Shown here one piece after another: positions 46,407 to 55,296 of a stretch of DNA of 64,000 bases (its first letter is position 1; every line of letters starts with the position of its first letter). Under the pieces are notes generated by a model, which did no database searches, was not told the DNA's origin, and saw only the letters and a list, made by a program, of their open reading frames with translations. The position numbers were made by a program, and so were the translations under genes. The DNA is from JAWKIJ01 sp041394325 (lineage in GTDB: Bacteria > Actinomycetota > Acidimicrobiia > Acidimicrobiales > Microtrichaceae): the NCBI GenBank assembly GCA_041394325.1, contig JAWKIJ010000001.1, forward strand, positions 806,001 to 870,000, read 5' to 3'.

Positions 46407-47695
46407 CGGCATCGACCCCGGTCGCGATCACCGGCTACGGGGAAGTCACACCGCTCGGCATCGACGCCGACACGACCCTCGACGCCGTCGATGCCGGCGG
46501 GCTGGGCATCCGCCCCGCGCCCTGGAGCGGACGTCGAACGGAGGACGGAGGTGTCACCGAGGCGCTGTTCGCCGGAGTGCCGTCGTCCTTCGACGAGCGG
46601 TCGGTGCTCGGCGAGCGCCTCGCGGGCGGATGCGGACGCCAGGTCGCCTTCGGCATCGCCGCGGCCGAGGAGGCCCTGGAACGGGCCGACCTCGACCCGC
46701 GGTCGCTGCCCCCCGAACGCACCGCTGTCGTCGACGGCACGTCCATGGCCGGGATGTATCCGCTGATGCTCGCCCAACACGGCCTGGAACGCCGAGGGGT
46801 CCAAGGGGTACCTCCCAAGACCATGCTCACGGTGTGGTCGAACATGACCGCGGCCCAGCTCTGTATCCGGCACGGCCTTCACGGCCCGTCGCTCACCATC
46901 ACGACAGCGTGTGCGTCGGCCCTCGACGCGATCAACCACGCCGCCGGTCTGATCAGGGCGGGCGTCGTCGATGTGGCGTTGTGCGGCGGGACCGAAGGCG
47001 GATGGCCCCTCGGCCGGCCGGGTTCGGAGCTGCTCGTTCCGGCCACGGCGGTCGGAGCGCGAATCCTCGGCATGGAATCGCCCTCGGTCGCACCGGACCG
47101 GGCGAGCCTGCCCTTCGACGTCGACCGGAAGGGCATCGTGTTCGGCGAGGGTGCCGGATGGTTCGTCCTCGAATCGGAGGACCATCGCCGACGTCGTGGC
47201 GCGGTGGCGTTCGGCTGGCTGGTCGGGTCCTGGTCCTGCGCCGATGCGCACCATCCGTCCTCACCCGCCCCCGACGGCGAATGGGAGGCCCACGTGATGG
47301 CGACGGCGCAGCGGCAGGCGGACATCGAACCACGGAACGTGGACGTCGTGTTCGCTCACGCCACGGGTACCCCGCTCGGCGACATCGCCGAGGCCACCGC
47401 GCTTCGGCGCGTGTTCACCGACGGCGACGGTCCGGTCGTGACGTGCCTGAAGGGCCACCTGGGGCACACCGGGGCGTCGTCCGGCGCGATGGCGACCGTC
47501 TCGGCCCTGCGGGCACTCGGGCACGGTACGGTCAACCCGATCCGCGGCACCGACCGGCTCGATCCGGCGATCGACCTCGACGTGGTCCTCCACCGACCCC
47601 GACGACTCGACGTCGCCGTCGCCCAGGTCAACGCGTTCGGCTTCGGCGGTCAGAACGCTTCGATCGTCCTACGGCACCCCACGGCGCACCCGTAG
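46403..47695 (+). CDS. Beta-ketoacyl-ACP synthase family protein (KAS II-like)
   Basis: 430 aa from GTG 46403. Catalytic Cys170 (TITTACASALDAIN), His319 (FAHATGTPLGD) and His355 (GHLGHTGASS) form the KAS triad. It resembles polyketide/FabF chain-elongation enzymes. No acyl-carrier protein is nearby. It is the third gene in the cupin-YCII-KAS overlap set, so it may extend a special acyl chain, perhaps for the neighbouring glycolipid system (inference). Confidence 0.88.
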   Translation: MTASTPVAITGYGEVTPLGIDADTTLDAVDAGGLGIRPAPWSGRRTEDGGVTEALFAGVPSSFDERSVLGERLAGGCGRQVAFGIAAAEEALERADLDPRSLPPERTAVVDGTSMAGMYPLMLAQHGLERRGVQGVPPKTMLTVWSNMTAAQLCIRHGLHGPSLTITTACASALDAINHAAGLIRAGVVDVALCGGTEGGWPLGRPGSELLVPATAVGARILGMESPSVAPDRASLPFDVDRKGIVFGEGAGWFVLESEDHRRRRGAVAFGWLVGSWSCADAHHPSSPAPDGEWEAHVMATAQRQADIEPRNVDVVFAHATGTPLGDIAEATALRRVFTDGDGPVVTCLKGHLGHTGASSGAMATVSALRALGHGTVNPIRGTDRLDPAIDLDVVLHRPRRLDVAVAQVNAFGFGGQNASIVLRHPTAHP

Positions 47696-47789
47696 GCCCC
47701 CGCCGACCGACCGGGGCGACCGCCCGGTAGATTTGCGGATCGGGCGATGGACGACTCGCCCGTCCGGACAGCATCACCGACGAGGAAAC

Positions 47790-48536
47790 GTGAACGACCG
47801 ACGCGTCTGGATAGCGGCGATCGCGTTCGTGGCCGTGGGTCTCCTGGCACTCGGGGCGGCCCTGTTGGGAAGTGGCAACACACCCCAACGGACCATCGCA
47901 CCCGGCGAGACGCCCGGATTCGTCGACAAGACCACCACCACGACCCCTCACGACGGAACCACCGTCACCGCGGTGCCGTTCACGATGGCCGCACCGATCA
48001 CCAACCCGCAGGCCCCGACCACCACGCCGGAGGTCCCGTCCACCCTCGTCCCCCCGACGGCACCCCCCACACCCCCGCCGACGGCCCCCCAACGGCGCCT
48101 CCCACGACCCCCGCCGACACGCCCGCCAACCACCCCGGCACCCACCACGACGGTTCCACCACCGACCACCGAGGCGCCGATTCCCGCTCCCCCGCCCGGC
48201 GACGTCCCGTGCCGGGCCATGTTCGACTTCTACTCCGGCGTCCGTTTCGCGGGGTCGGTGCCCATCGAGACCCCGGGCCTCAAGGCGGCGTTCATCGTCA
48301 GCATGGCCCGCGTCCAGAGCGGACTCCAGGCCGCCAACGACCCCGCCTACCTCCCGTTGATATCGATCTTCGGTGACTACATCCAGCGACTCGGCGCAGC
48401 CGCCGACGTCAACGAGTTTCGTGAGTTGGGAGCCCAGCTCGTCGGGCTCGACCGCACGCCGGAGGGGGCCGCGGCGGTCGCTCCGCTGCTGGCCCACGCA
48501 CGATCGATCTGCCCGGCGCTCGCGGTCCATCAATGA
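47790..48536 (+). CDS. Membrane-anchored or secreted Pro/Thr-rich protein
   Basis: 248 aa from GTG 47790 (GAGG upstream). An N-terminal hydrophobic segment (WIAAIAFVAVGLLALGAALLG) is followed by a low-complexity Pro/Thr stretch (about residues 45-145) and a C-terminal helical domain with one Cys at each end (PCRAMFDFYSGV ... SICPALAVHQ). The linker probably crosses the cell wall. Function unknown. It is between the ketoacyl synthase and tadA. Confidence 0.75.
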   Translation: MNDRRVWIAAIAFVAVGLLALGAALLGSGNTPQRTIAPGETPGFVDKTTTTTPHDGTTVTAVPFTMAAPITNPQAPTTTPEVPSTLVPPTAPPTPPPTAPQRRLPRPPPTRPPTTPAPTTTVPPPTTEAPIPAPPPGDVPCRAMFDFYSGVRFAGSVPIETPGLKAAFIVSMARVQSGLQAANDPAYLPLISIFGDYIQRLGAAADVNEFRELGAQLVGLDRTPEGAAAVAPLLAHARSICPALAVHQ

Positions 48537-48576
48537 TCGGCGGACCGCGGTCGCCCGGCCACCGGACCGGACGCCG

Positions 48577-49074
48577 ATGATCGACCGGCACGTCGGCGCC
48601 GATCCACCGCGTTACATGCGGTTGGCCCTCGCCACCGCGCAGGCGAGCGGCGAGGCGGGTGACCTGCCGATCGGTGCGGTGGCGGTGATCGACGGGAACG
48701 TGATCGCGACCGCCGGCAACCGTCGGGAACTCGACGGCGACCCGACGGCGCACGCCGAGGTGCTGCTCCTGAGGGCCGCCGCCTCACACGTGGGCGACTG
48801 GCGCCTGGACAAGGTGACGGTGGTGGTCACGCTCGAGCCCTGCCCGATGTGCGCGGGAGCCCTATGGGCATCGCGCGTCGGAGGCGTGGTGTTCGGCGCC
48901 ACCGACCCGAAGGCGGGCTCGAACGGGTCCCTGTATCACCTCGGTGCCGATCCTCGGCTGAACCACGAATACGAGACCCTGGGCGGGGTCCTCGCCGACG
49001 AGTGCGGTGCGCTGCTGACGTCCTACTTCGCCGAGCGACGTTCCCGGGCACGCGACGATCCCCCACGTCGGTGA
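48577..49074 (+). CDS. tadA: tRNA adenosine(34) deaminase
   Basis: 165 aa from ATG 48577. Zinc and catalytic residues His59 and Glu61 (PTAHAEVLLLR), Cys89 and Cys92 (EPCPMCAGAL). It converts A34 of tRNA-Arg(ACG) to inosine. The FGATDPKAGSNGSLY segment is typical. Placement just upstream of tRNA-Ser(CGA) is conserved in many actinobacteria. Confidence 0.94.
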   Translation: MIDRHVGADPPRYMRLALATAQASGEAGDLPIGAVAVIDGNVIATAGNRRELDGDPTAHAEVLLLRAAASHVGDWRLDKVTVVVTLEPCPMCAGALWASRVGGVVFGATDPKAGSNGSLYHLGADPRLNHEYETLGGVLADECGALLTSYFAERRSRARDDPPRR

Positions 49075-49189
49075 GCTCGACGGCTCGGGTGGAGGCCGCG
49101 GATGCCCGCTGTCGCTCTCGCGTGCCGTCATCGGCGACCCGCCCGTCAGCCGGCGGGCGTCATCGAGGAGCACCGCTATCCTCGTCGCC

Positions 49190-49276
49190 GGAGAGTTGCC
49201 AGAGCGGACGAATGGGACGGTCTCGAAAACCGTTGAGGGCTTCGGTTCTCCGAGGGTTCGAATCCCTCACTCTCCG
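49190..49276 (+). tRNA. tRNA-Ser (CGA anticodon), integration site of the downstream element
   Basis: Acceptor GGAGAGT (49190-49196) pairs with ACTCTCC (49269-49275), discriminator G. Anticodon stem ACGGT/ACCGT encloses CTCGAAA with anticodon CGA. A long variable arm marks tRNA-Ser. Its last 17 bases lie in the left attachment repeat of the 6.6-kb element, and the tRNA remains complete. Confidence 0.95.
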
Positions 49277-49277
49277 C
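49260..49277 (+). repeat. Left attachment site (attL)
   Basis: GAATCCCTCACTCTCCGC, spanning the T-arm 3' side and acceptor of tRNA-Ser(CGA). It is identical to 55813-55830. Confidence 0.88.
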
Positions 49278-49361
49278 CGCGGGGTTTCGGGTGGTTTCAG
49301 GAATGGTCAGAAACCCCGGAATTTCAAGGGTTTTGCCCCTTGATCGTATCCCGAGTGTTCA

Positions 49362-49429
49362 GGAGTAACCCCCGATAGTCGGGACCGTTACTCCCCCGGT
49401 TACTCTCTAGCTCACCGAGAGGGAGTAAC
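49362..49429. repeat. Candidate integrase arm-type sites, left end
   Basis: Copies of the motif GTTACTCCC or near copies: GGAGTAAC (inverse) 49362-49369, GTTACTCCC 49387-49395, GTTACTCTC 49399-49407 and GGGAGTAAC (inverse) 49421-49429. The same motif recurs at the right end. Pattern and spacing (12 bases) fit arm-type binding sites of a tyrosine recombinase just upstream of int. Confidence 0.6.
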
Positions 49430-50021
49430 CGGGAGGGGTGATGGCCCGAAAGCGACAGACCGGGAAGCGGCTCACGAGCCCGGACGGCACCCGCCGCGTG
49501 GTGAACAAGAACGCGAACGGCGCCGGGTCCGTGTACCACTACGCCGCTACGGACCGCTGGTACGCGACCTACCGGGACGCTGAGGGCAAGAACCGCAAGG
49601 TCACGGGCAGGACCCGCCAGGAGGCCGAGGACCGGCGGGCCGCCAAGCTCGCGGAAATCGCGGAGGGAGCGACGGTTACTCCCGAGGGGCCGCTCGGCGT
49701 TGCTCCCACCGTGGCCGTGCTGGTCGGCTGGTGGCTGGAACACTGCCTCGACGGTCTACGACCGAATACCCGCGCCACCTACGCGGCGCAGGCCGCGAAC
49801 ATTGTCGAGCACCTCGGCGACGTGGCGCTGAGCGACCTCGACCTTGCCGCTGTTCGCCGGTTCCTCACCGAGTTCGGCGAGACGATCAACCCGAGGACCG
49901 GTAACCGGTACACGGCGAACACGGTCGAGCACGCCCGGGGTCGGCTCCGCCAGATATGCGAGGAGGGCGTGAAGCTCGGCTATTTCGCCCGGAACCCTGT
50001 AGCGGACGTGAAACCGGCTAG

Positions 50022-51299
50022 CAGGGTGCTGAAAAGCGCTGGACGAGGGCCGGTGGGCCGGTGGGTTGGCGTTCGCTCGTTGGTGATCCTGGGGGTGAGC
50101 GGTTCTGGTCCGGGGCGGGTGGCGGGCGGGTTCGCCCGGCGGCCTCGGGGTTCAGGTGGTGTTGAGGTCGAGGGCGGTGATGCGGATCATGTTGTAGACG
50201 GCGGCGGTCATCTTGAACCAGGCCCGGTTGCGGTCTCGGCCCCGGTATCGGAGTTGTCGCCCACCGGCGATGGTCTTGGCCCACCCGAAGGGTTCCTCGA
50301 TCCGTTTGCGGATCCGTTGGCTCACCGCGTGTCCGGGATGTCGGGTGGTTCGCTGATCGATCGCCGAGTATCGGGTGTTGGGGGCGACGTGGGGGGTGAA
50401 CCCCATCCTGCGGGCGTCGGCGACGAACCCTTTCGTGTCATACGCCTTGTCGGCGGCGACGGTTCTTCGTCGGGCGGTCTTCGGCAACCGGTCGAGCATC
50501 TCGAGCGCGGTCGCTCGTTCCGCGTAGCCGTCGGCGATGGTGAGCTCGGCGTCGACGATGAGCGCCGAGCGGTGTTCCATCAACAGGTGCCCGGCGTAGC
50601 AGAGCACAGCGGCGGTGCTACTGCTCTTGCGGTAGAGCCGAGCTTCGGGATCGGTCGTAGACGCGTGGGTGTCGTTGCGGCGCTTCTCGCCGTGCCAGGC
50701 CACCTCGACGTTGCGGCCCCTCGGGGCGTCCGGGTCGCCGCCGGGACCGTCTTTCGGTTTGAAGCTCTTGTGGGACGCCCACGCCTTCAACAGGGTGCCG
50801 TCGACCGAGAAGTGCTCCGAGGAGATGTAGCGGCGCAGCTTCGCTTGGCGGACCACCGCGGCGAAGAACTCGTCGGCGACCTGGTGATCCAGCAGGCGTT
50901 GGCGGTTCTTCGAGAACGTGGTGGCGTCGAAGGCCGTCTGGTCGATGCGCATGTCCAAGAACCACTTGAACAACAGGTCGTAGTTGAGCCGTTCACAGAA
51001 CGCCCGCTCCGAACGGATCGAGTACATCGCCATCAGCACCGTGGCCTTCAACAGCGTCTCGGGTGGGATGCTGCGCCGGCCACCCGCTGCGTACATCGCG
51101 TCGAAGGTGCCATCGAGGTCGGCGAGGACCGCGTCGACGACCACCCTGATACGCCGGATCGGATGACCAGCGGGGATCAGGTCCTCGGTGCTCAAGGTCG
51201 TCAACATCGCCAACTGGGGATCCGGAACGCCACGCATCCCGCCAGTCTTTTCGATCCGCCGACGAATCGCGAATCGAGAACCCGAATTTCAGCACCCTG
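50022..51299 (-). mobile_element. IS5-family insertion sequence inside int
   Basis: 1278 bp with 13-bp terminal inverted repeats CAGGGTGCTGAAA (50022-50034) and TTTCAGCACCCTG (51287-51299). A 4-bp target duplication CTAG lies at 50018-50021 and 51300-51303, as expected for the IS5 family. It encodes one transposase on the minus strand. Intact ends and target repeats suggest a recent insertion. Confidence 0.9.
50152..51237 (-). CDS. IS5 family transposase
   Basis: 361 aa from ATG 51237. N-terminal DUF772-like region (IPPETLLKATVLMAMYSIRSERAFCERLNYDLLFKWFLDM) and DDE catalytic domain: Asp in EHFSVDGTLLKAWASHK, Asp in TVAADKAYDTKGFVADAR and Glu in RIRKRIEEPFGWAKTIAGG. Complete frame with no breaks; it could be active. 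Confidence 0.94.
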   Translation of the reverse strand: MRGVPDPQLAMLTTLSTEDLIPAGHPIRRIRVVVDAVLADLDGTFDAMYAAGGRRSIPPETLLKATVLMAMYSIRSERAFCERLNYDLLFKWFLDMRIDQTAFDATTFSKNRQRLLDHQVADEFFAAVVRQAKLRRYISSEHFSVDGTLLKAWASHKSFKPKDGPGGDPDAPRGRNVEVAWHGEKRRNDTHASTTDPEARLYRKSSSTAAVLCYAGHLLMEHRSALIVDAELTIADGYAERATALEMLDRLPKTARRRTVAADKAYDTKGFVADARRMGFTPHVAPNTRYSAIDQRTTRHPGHAVSQRIRKRIEEPFGWAKTIAGGRQLRYRGRDRNRAWFKMTAAVYNMIRITALDLNTT

Positions 51300-52164
51300 C
51301 TAGAGGGACAACCGACCGGCCGGGCGTGTTCACGCGCACCCCGAGCCTTGAGGAAACCCGACGGATCATCGCAGCGTGCGCGGGCCACCCCCTCGGGGCC
51401 GCGGTCGCGTTGCTGTTCACGATGGGCAACCGGGGCGCGGAGGTGCTCGGTCTCGCGTGGGAGGATTTGGATATGGACGCGGACCCGCCGACGGCGCGGG
51501 TGCGGCGCGGGTGGGTTCATTCAGGCACCGCGGGGGGTGGCATTTACGGGCCGACCAAGACCACGGCGACGAACGGGGTTCATTTCCTCGCCCCGGTCGC
51601 GGTCGAATTGTTACGCCAACGTCGGGCGGTTCAACAGGTTGAACGCTCCGAAGCGGGCGATGACTGGGCCGAGGTACACGACCATACGGGCGCGCCTATT
51701 TCCCCCGTGTTCACGACCTCGACGGGCTCCCCGATCATCCCTCAGCGGCTCTACAAGGCCGTACAGCAAGTGTGCCAGCTCGCGGGGGTCGACCCGAAAG
51801 GGATCGGCTCCCACGCCGGGCGGCGCGCTGTTGTGTCACTCCTGTACGCCGAGGCCGGGAAGGACCTTTCCGATATCGCCCGCCATGTTGGGCACACGAA
51901 CACCGCTACGACCGCGGGTATGTCCGCGACCTCGGACGGCGGCCGGAGGCCACCGCGTCGGCCCTATACGGGCTCGTCGACCCGACCGCATAGCGCTCCT
52001 CGCCCGCTGGTGCCGCGCCGAGTGCGGAGGTGGCTTTTATCTCTGTGAGATGAGCTGTTTTTCAGGGGTCCGCGCGAGTGTCACACGGATGCAATTACGA
52101 TCCTGTGACGCTCTGCGGTGACTCGCCACCGCTAGCGACAGCGAAAGAAACGGAGGAACATCTC

Positions 52165-52395
52165 ATGTATCCGAATAGCCCGAGGGCCGACCTCGAAGGT
52201 CGGCCCTCAGAACTTCCCTCGTGCCGTTGCACCGGCCGTGGGGAGTGCCCAATGCGGTGTTGCATGGCGTGCGACACGGTACCGGTATCGGTGTCGGCGA
52301 GCAAGCATCATTCCTCACGTCAGGACACGTCGGGAGTTACCTCGACAGTTCAGGCGTGGCCCAGTGCTTGGCGATTCGGGGGGGTGCAGCGATGA
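52165..52395 (+). CDS. Small Cys-rich protein of the integrated element
   Basis: 76 aa from ATG 52165, which has a strong GGAGG site nine bases upstream. Four-to-six cysteines cluster in CRCTGRGECPMRCCMAC, like a metal-binding knuckle. The stop overlaps the excisionase start by ATGA, which argues that it is a real gene. A hairpin (52182-52208) lies just inside its start. No family recognised. Confidence 0.5.
   Translation: MYPNSPRADLEGRPSELPSCRCTGRGECPMRCCMACDTVPVSVSASKHHSSRQDTSGVTSTVQAWPSAWRFGGVQR
52182..52208. promoter_or_regulatory. Perfect 12-bp hairpin in the start region of the Cys-rich gene
   Basis: GAGGGCCGACCT (52182-52193), loop CGA, AGGTCGGCCCTC (52197-52208). No T-tract follows. 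It could terminate transcription from int or limit translation of the downstream overlapping genes, 17 bases after the start codon. Confidence 0.55.
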
Positions 52396-52598
52396 CCGCG
52401 AACACTCCCGCAAAGGCCGCATTGTCGATCCGTGAGACAGCCGAGGTGACCGGGCTCAGCGTGTCGAGCGTCCGCCGGGCGCTCGCCGCGGGGGTACTCC
52501 GGTCCGTCAAGATCGGCCGCCGCGTGGTGATCCCACGGGCGAGCTTGGACGCTCTGCTCGCGCCGGGCACCGAGACCGACAAGACCGGTACGGAATGA
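52392..52598 (+). CDS. xis: Excisionase-like MerR-type helix-turn-helix protein
   Basis: 68 aa from ATG 52392. Helix-turn-helix of the excisionase/HTH_17 type: LSIRETAEVTGLSVSSVRRALAAGVLRSVKIGRRVVIPRASLDALL. Such proteins direct excision with the integrase. Its 3' end overlaps the next gene by ATGA. Confidence 0.85.
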   Translation: MTANTPAKAALSIRETAEVTGLSVSSVRRALAAGVLRSVKIGRRVVIPRASLDALLAPGTETDKTGTE

Positions 52599-52891
52599 GC
52601 TGGCGCCCCTCGGGGCGCGTCACCTCTATCGAGTTGAACGCGTCCCAGACGCGCCCGACCCCCCACGCTTCACGCGCAGGGGGCCGAGCAATCTCGCCCG
52701 CTCATCATACGTGTGCCCGGTGTCAGCCCGCCGGATGCTCGGGGTGGCTGGTCCGCTGGTGGAGCGCCTATGGGCGCCCAGCGGCGCGGACCGTGCCCGC
52801 CTATGACGACGCGGTGCGCCTCGCCCGGTTCCTGGACCGGTCCGGCGCCTACGCCGAGGTGTGCACCCCGTGCGGGGGGGTGATCCGATGA
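52595..52891 (+). CDS. Hypothetical protein with Cys pairs
   Basis: 98 aa. It lies between xis and the primase with ATGA overlaps on both sides, strong support for coding. Cys pairs CARCQPAGC and CTPC could bind zinc. YDDAVRLARFLDRSGAYAEV may be a helix. No family recognised. Confidence 0.6.
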   Translation: MSWRPSGRVTSIELNASQTRPTPHASRAGGRAISPAHHTCARCQPAGCSGWLVRWWSAYGRPAARTVPAYDDAVRLARFLDRSGAYAEVCTPCGGVIR

Positions 52892-55118
52892 GCGCGCCAA
52901 CCGTCATCGACGGCCCCTACGCCCAGGTGTGGGAGGACCTCCTCGCGAGAGGGTGGGAACCGTTACCGCTGCCCCACAAGCAGAAGTCCCCCCCGCCCGC
53001 GGGGTTCAGCGGCTGGAGGGGTCGCACCCCCACCGAGGCCGAGTGCCGTGGTTGGGCGGCCCAAGGGCCCCGCAACGTCGGGGTTCGGGTACCGCTCGGC
53101 GTGGTCGGAATCGACGTAGACAACTACGGCGACAAGAAGGGCGCAGCGACGATCGCTGAGCTTGAGGCCACGCTCGGGGAGCTGCCCGCCACGTTCACGG
53201 TCACGTCACGCGGCGACGACCACGGCCCGGGGCTGTCGGGTATCGGACTGTTCCGGGTGCCCGAATGGGTGCGGTTGCGTGACGTGGGGCCCGGGGTGGA
53301 GACGATCCAACACGGGCACCGTTACCTCGTGGCGCCCCCCTCGCTGCACCCCGACCACGGCGGCCGTTACCGCTGCTATGACCCCTCGGGCGAACCCCTC
53401 GACGACGGGCTACTCCCCCCGGTCGAGGACCTACCCGACCTGCCGTGGGAATGGGTCGAGCATCTCCAGTCGGCCGAGTCGACCGAGACGAACCCGCCGG
53501 CGAGTGCTGAGCGGTGCGGAGCGTTCAGCGCGGGCCACACCGGGAACGGTTCCCCGGAGAGCTTGTACGGGGTGCTGAACCACCTCAACGGCCTGGAGCC
53601 GGGGTCGTGTCGGCACGACGCGCTCGTGGAGCACGCGTGCTGGGCGATGCGGGAAGCCGCGGCGGGGCTCTACCCGGCGGAACGGGCCGTCGAGCATCTC
53701 CGCGGCTGGTGGGAGCGGGTGATGGACGACCCGACCCGCCGCGACGGGCCCGAGTTCGGCGCCGCGCTCGCGTGGGCGATCGCCCAGGCCGAAGCCGACC
53801 CCAAACGTGTCGCCGAGATCGCCGCTTCCCACAACCTCGCGGAGCAGGGCGTGAACCTGCCCGCCGAGTTCTGGGAAACATGGCCCGAGCTTCGCTGCAT
53901 CCGCGACGCCGCGTGGCACGACATGTGCTCACCCGGCGCGGTGCTCGGCGCGGTCCTCGCTCGGGTCGCCGCCTCGGTCGGCTACTGGTTCACGCTCCCC
54001 GAACCGGTCCAGCGCCGCGGGTCTCTGAACTTCGCGGCGGCGCTGGTCGCCCCGTCGGGCTCGGGGAAGTCCTCCGCGGAGCGGTGCGCGAGGAGGCTCA
54101 TTCCCGATGACCCGAGAGCGGTTCGCGGCGCGTTCGCTCGGGTCCGGTGAGGGGATCATCGAGGCCTACTGGGGTGAAGTCGATGAGCAGGGCGACGACG
54201 GCAAAACCCGTCGGACACGCCAACGCACGGACCCTCGGAGCGTGCTGTTCATCGCCGACGAGGGCGAAACGGTGCTCACTCAAGGCGAACGGAAAGGCGC
54301 GACGCTCATGCCGATACTCCGATCGGTGCTGACCGGCGGGCACGCCGGTCAGGCCAACGCCAGAGCCGAAACCTCACGGCACATCGACGCGGGTTCCTAC
54401 CGGTTCGCTCTCATCATCGGACTGCAAACCGACAGGGCGGCACCGCTCCTCAACGATCACGGCGGGGGGACACCTCAACGGTTCGTGTTCTTCGCCGGGA
54501 CCGACCCGAATATCCCCTTCGAACGTCCCCAATCGGACCGGGGGCTCGGGTTCCGGCCACCCGCGGGGAGGCTCAGGCCCTCACGATCGACGATGAGATC
54601 GGCCGAGAGGTACGCGTCGAGCAGCACCGCGCGCAACCGGGGTCGAGAGGGTCGACCCGCTCGACTCTCACCGGACGCTCAACCGGTTGAAGGTGGCATC
54701 TCTGCTCGCGCTCATGCGGGGCTGGCTACACGTCGACGCCGAAACGTGGGAGCGGGCAGGGGACGTAGTCGCCGCGTCGGACCGGCTGCGCCAAAGTGTC
54801 CTCGACGAGGCCGAGCGCAAACGTCGAGCTGCCGCAAAGAGTCGGACCGCAGCGAAAGCCGCCGAGGCTGCCGCTCTCGACGACGATCAACGCAACCGGG
54901 CCAAAGCCCGCATGGCCGCGGCAATGGGACGCAAGGTCCACCGAGACGCCACCCCCGCCGCGGGTCTCAAACGGGCCGAGCTGACACGCTCGACGGGTTC
55001 CGACGACCGCGGGCGATGCTCAGTCGACGACGCGATCGCGTGGGCGATCGGCGAACGATGGATTCGTGTCGAGGGCGACTGCTACTACCCCGGCGACATC
55101 ACGCCACCGGACCGGTAA
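52888..55118 (+). CDS. Bifunctional primase/polymerase with helicase-like ATPase, three frameshifts
   Basis: AEP-type prim-pol domain at the N-terminus: GVRVPLGVVGIDVDNYGDKKG has the metal-binding DxD, TSRGDDHGPGLSGIGLFRVP, and HGHRYLVAPPSLHPDHGGRY. The P-loop of the ATPase part is APSGSGKSSAE; Walker B-like VLFIADEGETVL follows. The frame breaks near 54111 (one base extra or two lost), near 54565 and near 54640 (one G lost each), after which DSHRTLNRLKVASLLALMRG ... RWIRVEGDCYYPGD leads to the stop at 55118. It likely drives replication of the excised element. Confidence 0.8.
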
Positions 55119-55123
55119 CCCCC

Positions 55124-55296
55124 GGTTGGAAGTTGGAAGGTTGGAACCCCTGTAGAGCGGAAACCGGGGTTTCCGAGGGTCCTCGACTATCACCCCGAAA
55201 CCCGAACCCTTGGAATTTCAACGGTCCGCGAACGATCGGCCCGACCACGAGACCGAATCCCCCCAAACAGGACTTCCAACCTTCCAACTTCCAACC
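55124..55296. repeat. 23-bp perfect inverted repeat with TTGGAA units, possible replication origin
   Basis: Arms at 55124-55146 and 55274-55296 are exact complements, each containing three GTTGGAA units. The 127-base spacer holds a second small palindrome (GGAAACC..GGTTTCC, about 55158-55173). It lies right after the primase gene. Iteron-like arms next to a primase suggest an origin or a regulatory site. Confidence 0.65.

Larger units (their letters stand above)
49441..51993 (+). pseudogene. int: Tyrosine site-specific integrase, split by an IS and with a 3' frameshift
   Basis: The N-terminal part (49441-50021) has an arm-binding domain (GAGSVYHYAATDRWYATYRDAEGKNRKVTGRT) and SAM-like core-binding domain. 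After removing the IS and one CTAG copy the frame continues KPA-RGTTDRPGVFTRTPSLEETRRII into the catalytic domain: RG at FTMGNRGAEVLGLAWEDLD, and SHAGRRAVVSLLYAEAGKDLSDIARHVGHT. A one-base loss at GGG 51916-51918 then throws the end off; the other frame gives GYVRDLGRRPEATASALYGLVDPTA and a stop at 51993. Catalytic Tyr would be that of GYV. So it is inactive as read. Confidence 0.88.

Noticed and set aside
47920..48230. Pro/Thr-rich coding stretch as a tandem repeat or CRISPR-like array
   Set aside because: There is no constant unit or spacer; it is a low-complexity linker. No CRISPR array was seen anywhere in the window.
27331..49276. The envelope cluster as an integrated island bounded by the two tRNA-Ser genes
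   Set aside because: The tRNA 3' ends differ (CACCGTCTCCG versus CTCACTCTCCG), no direct repeats were found and no integrase lies inside, so classical integration is not supported.
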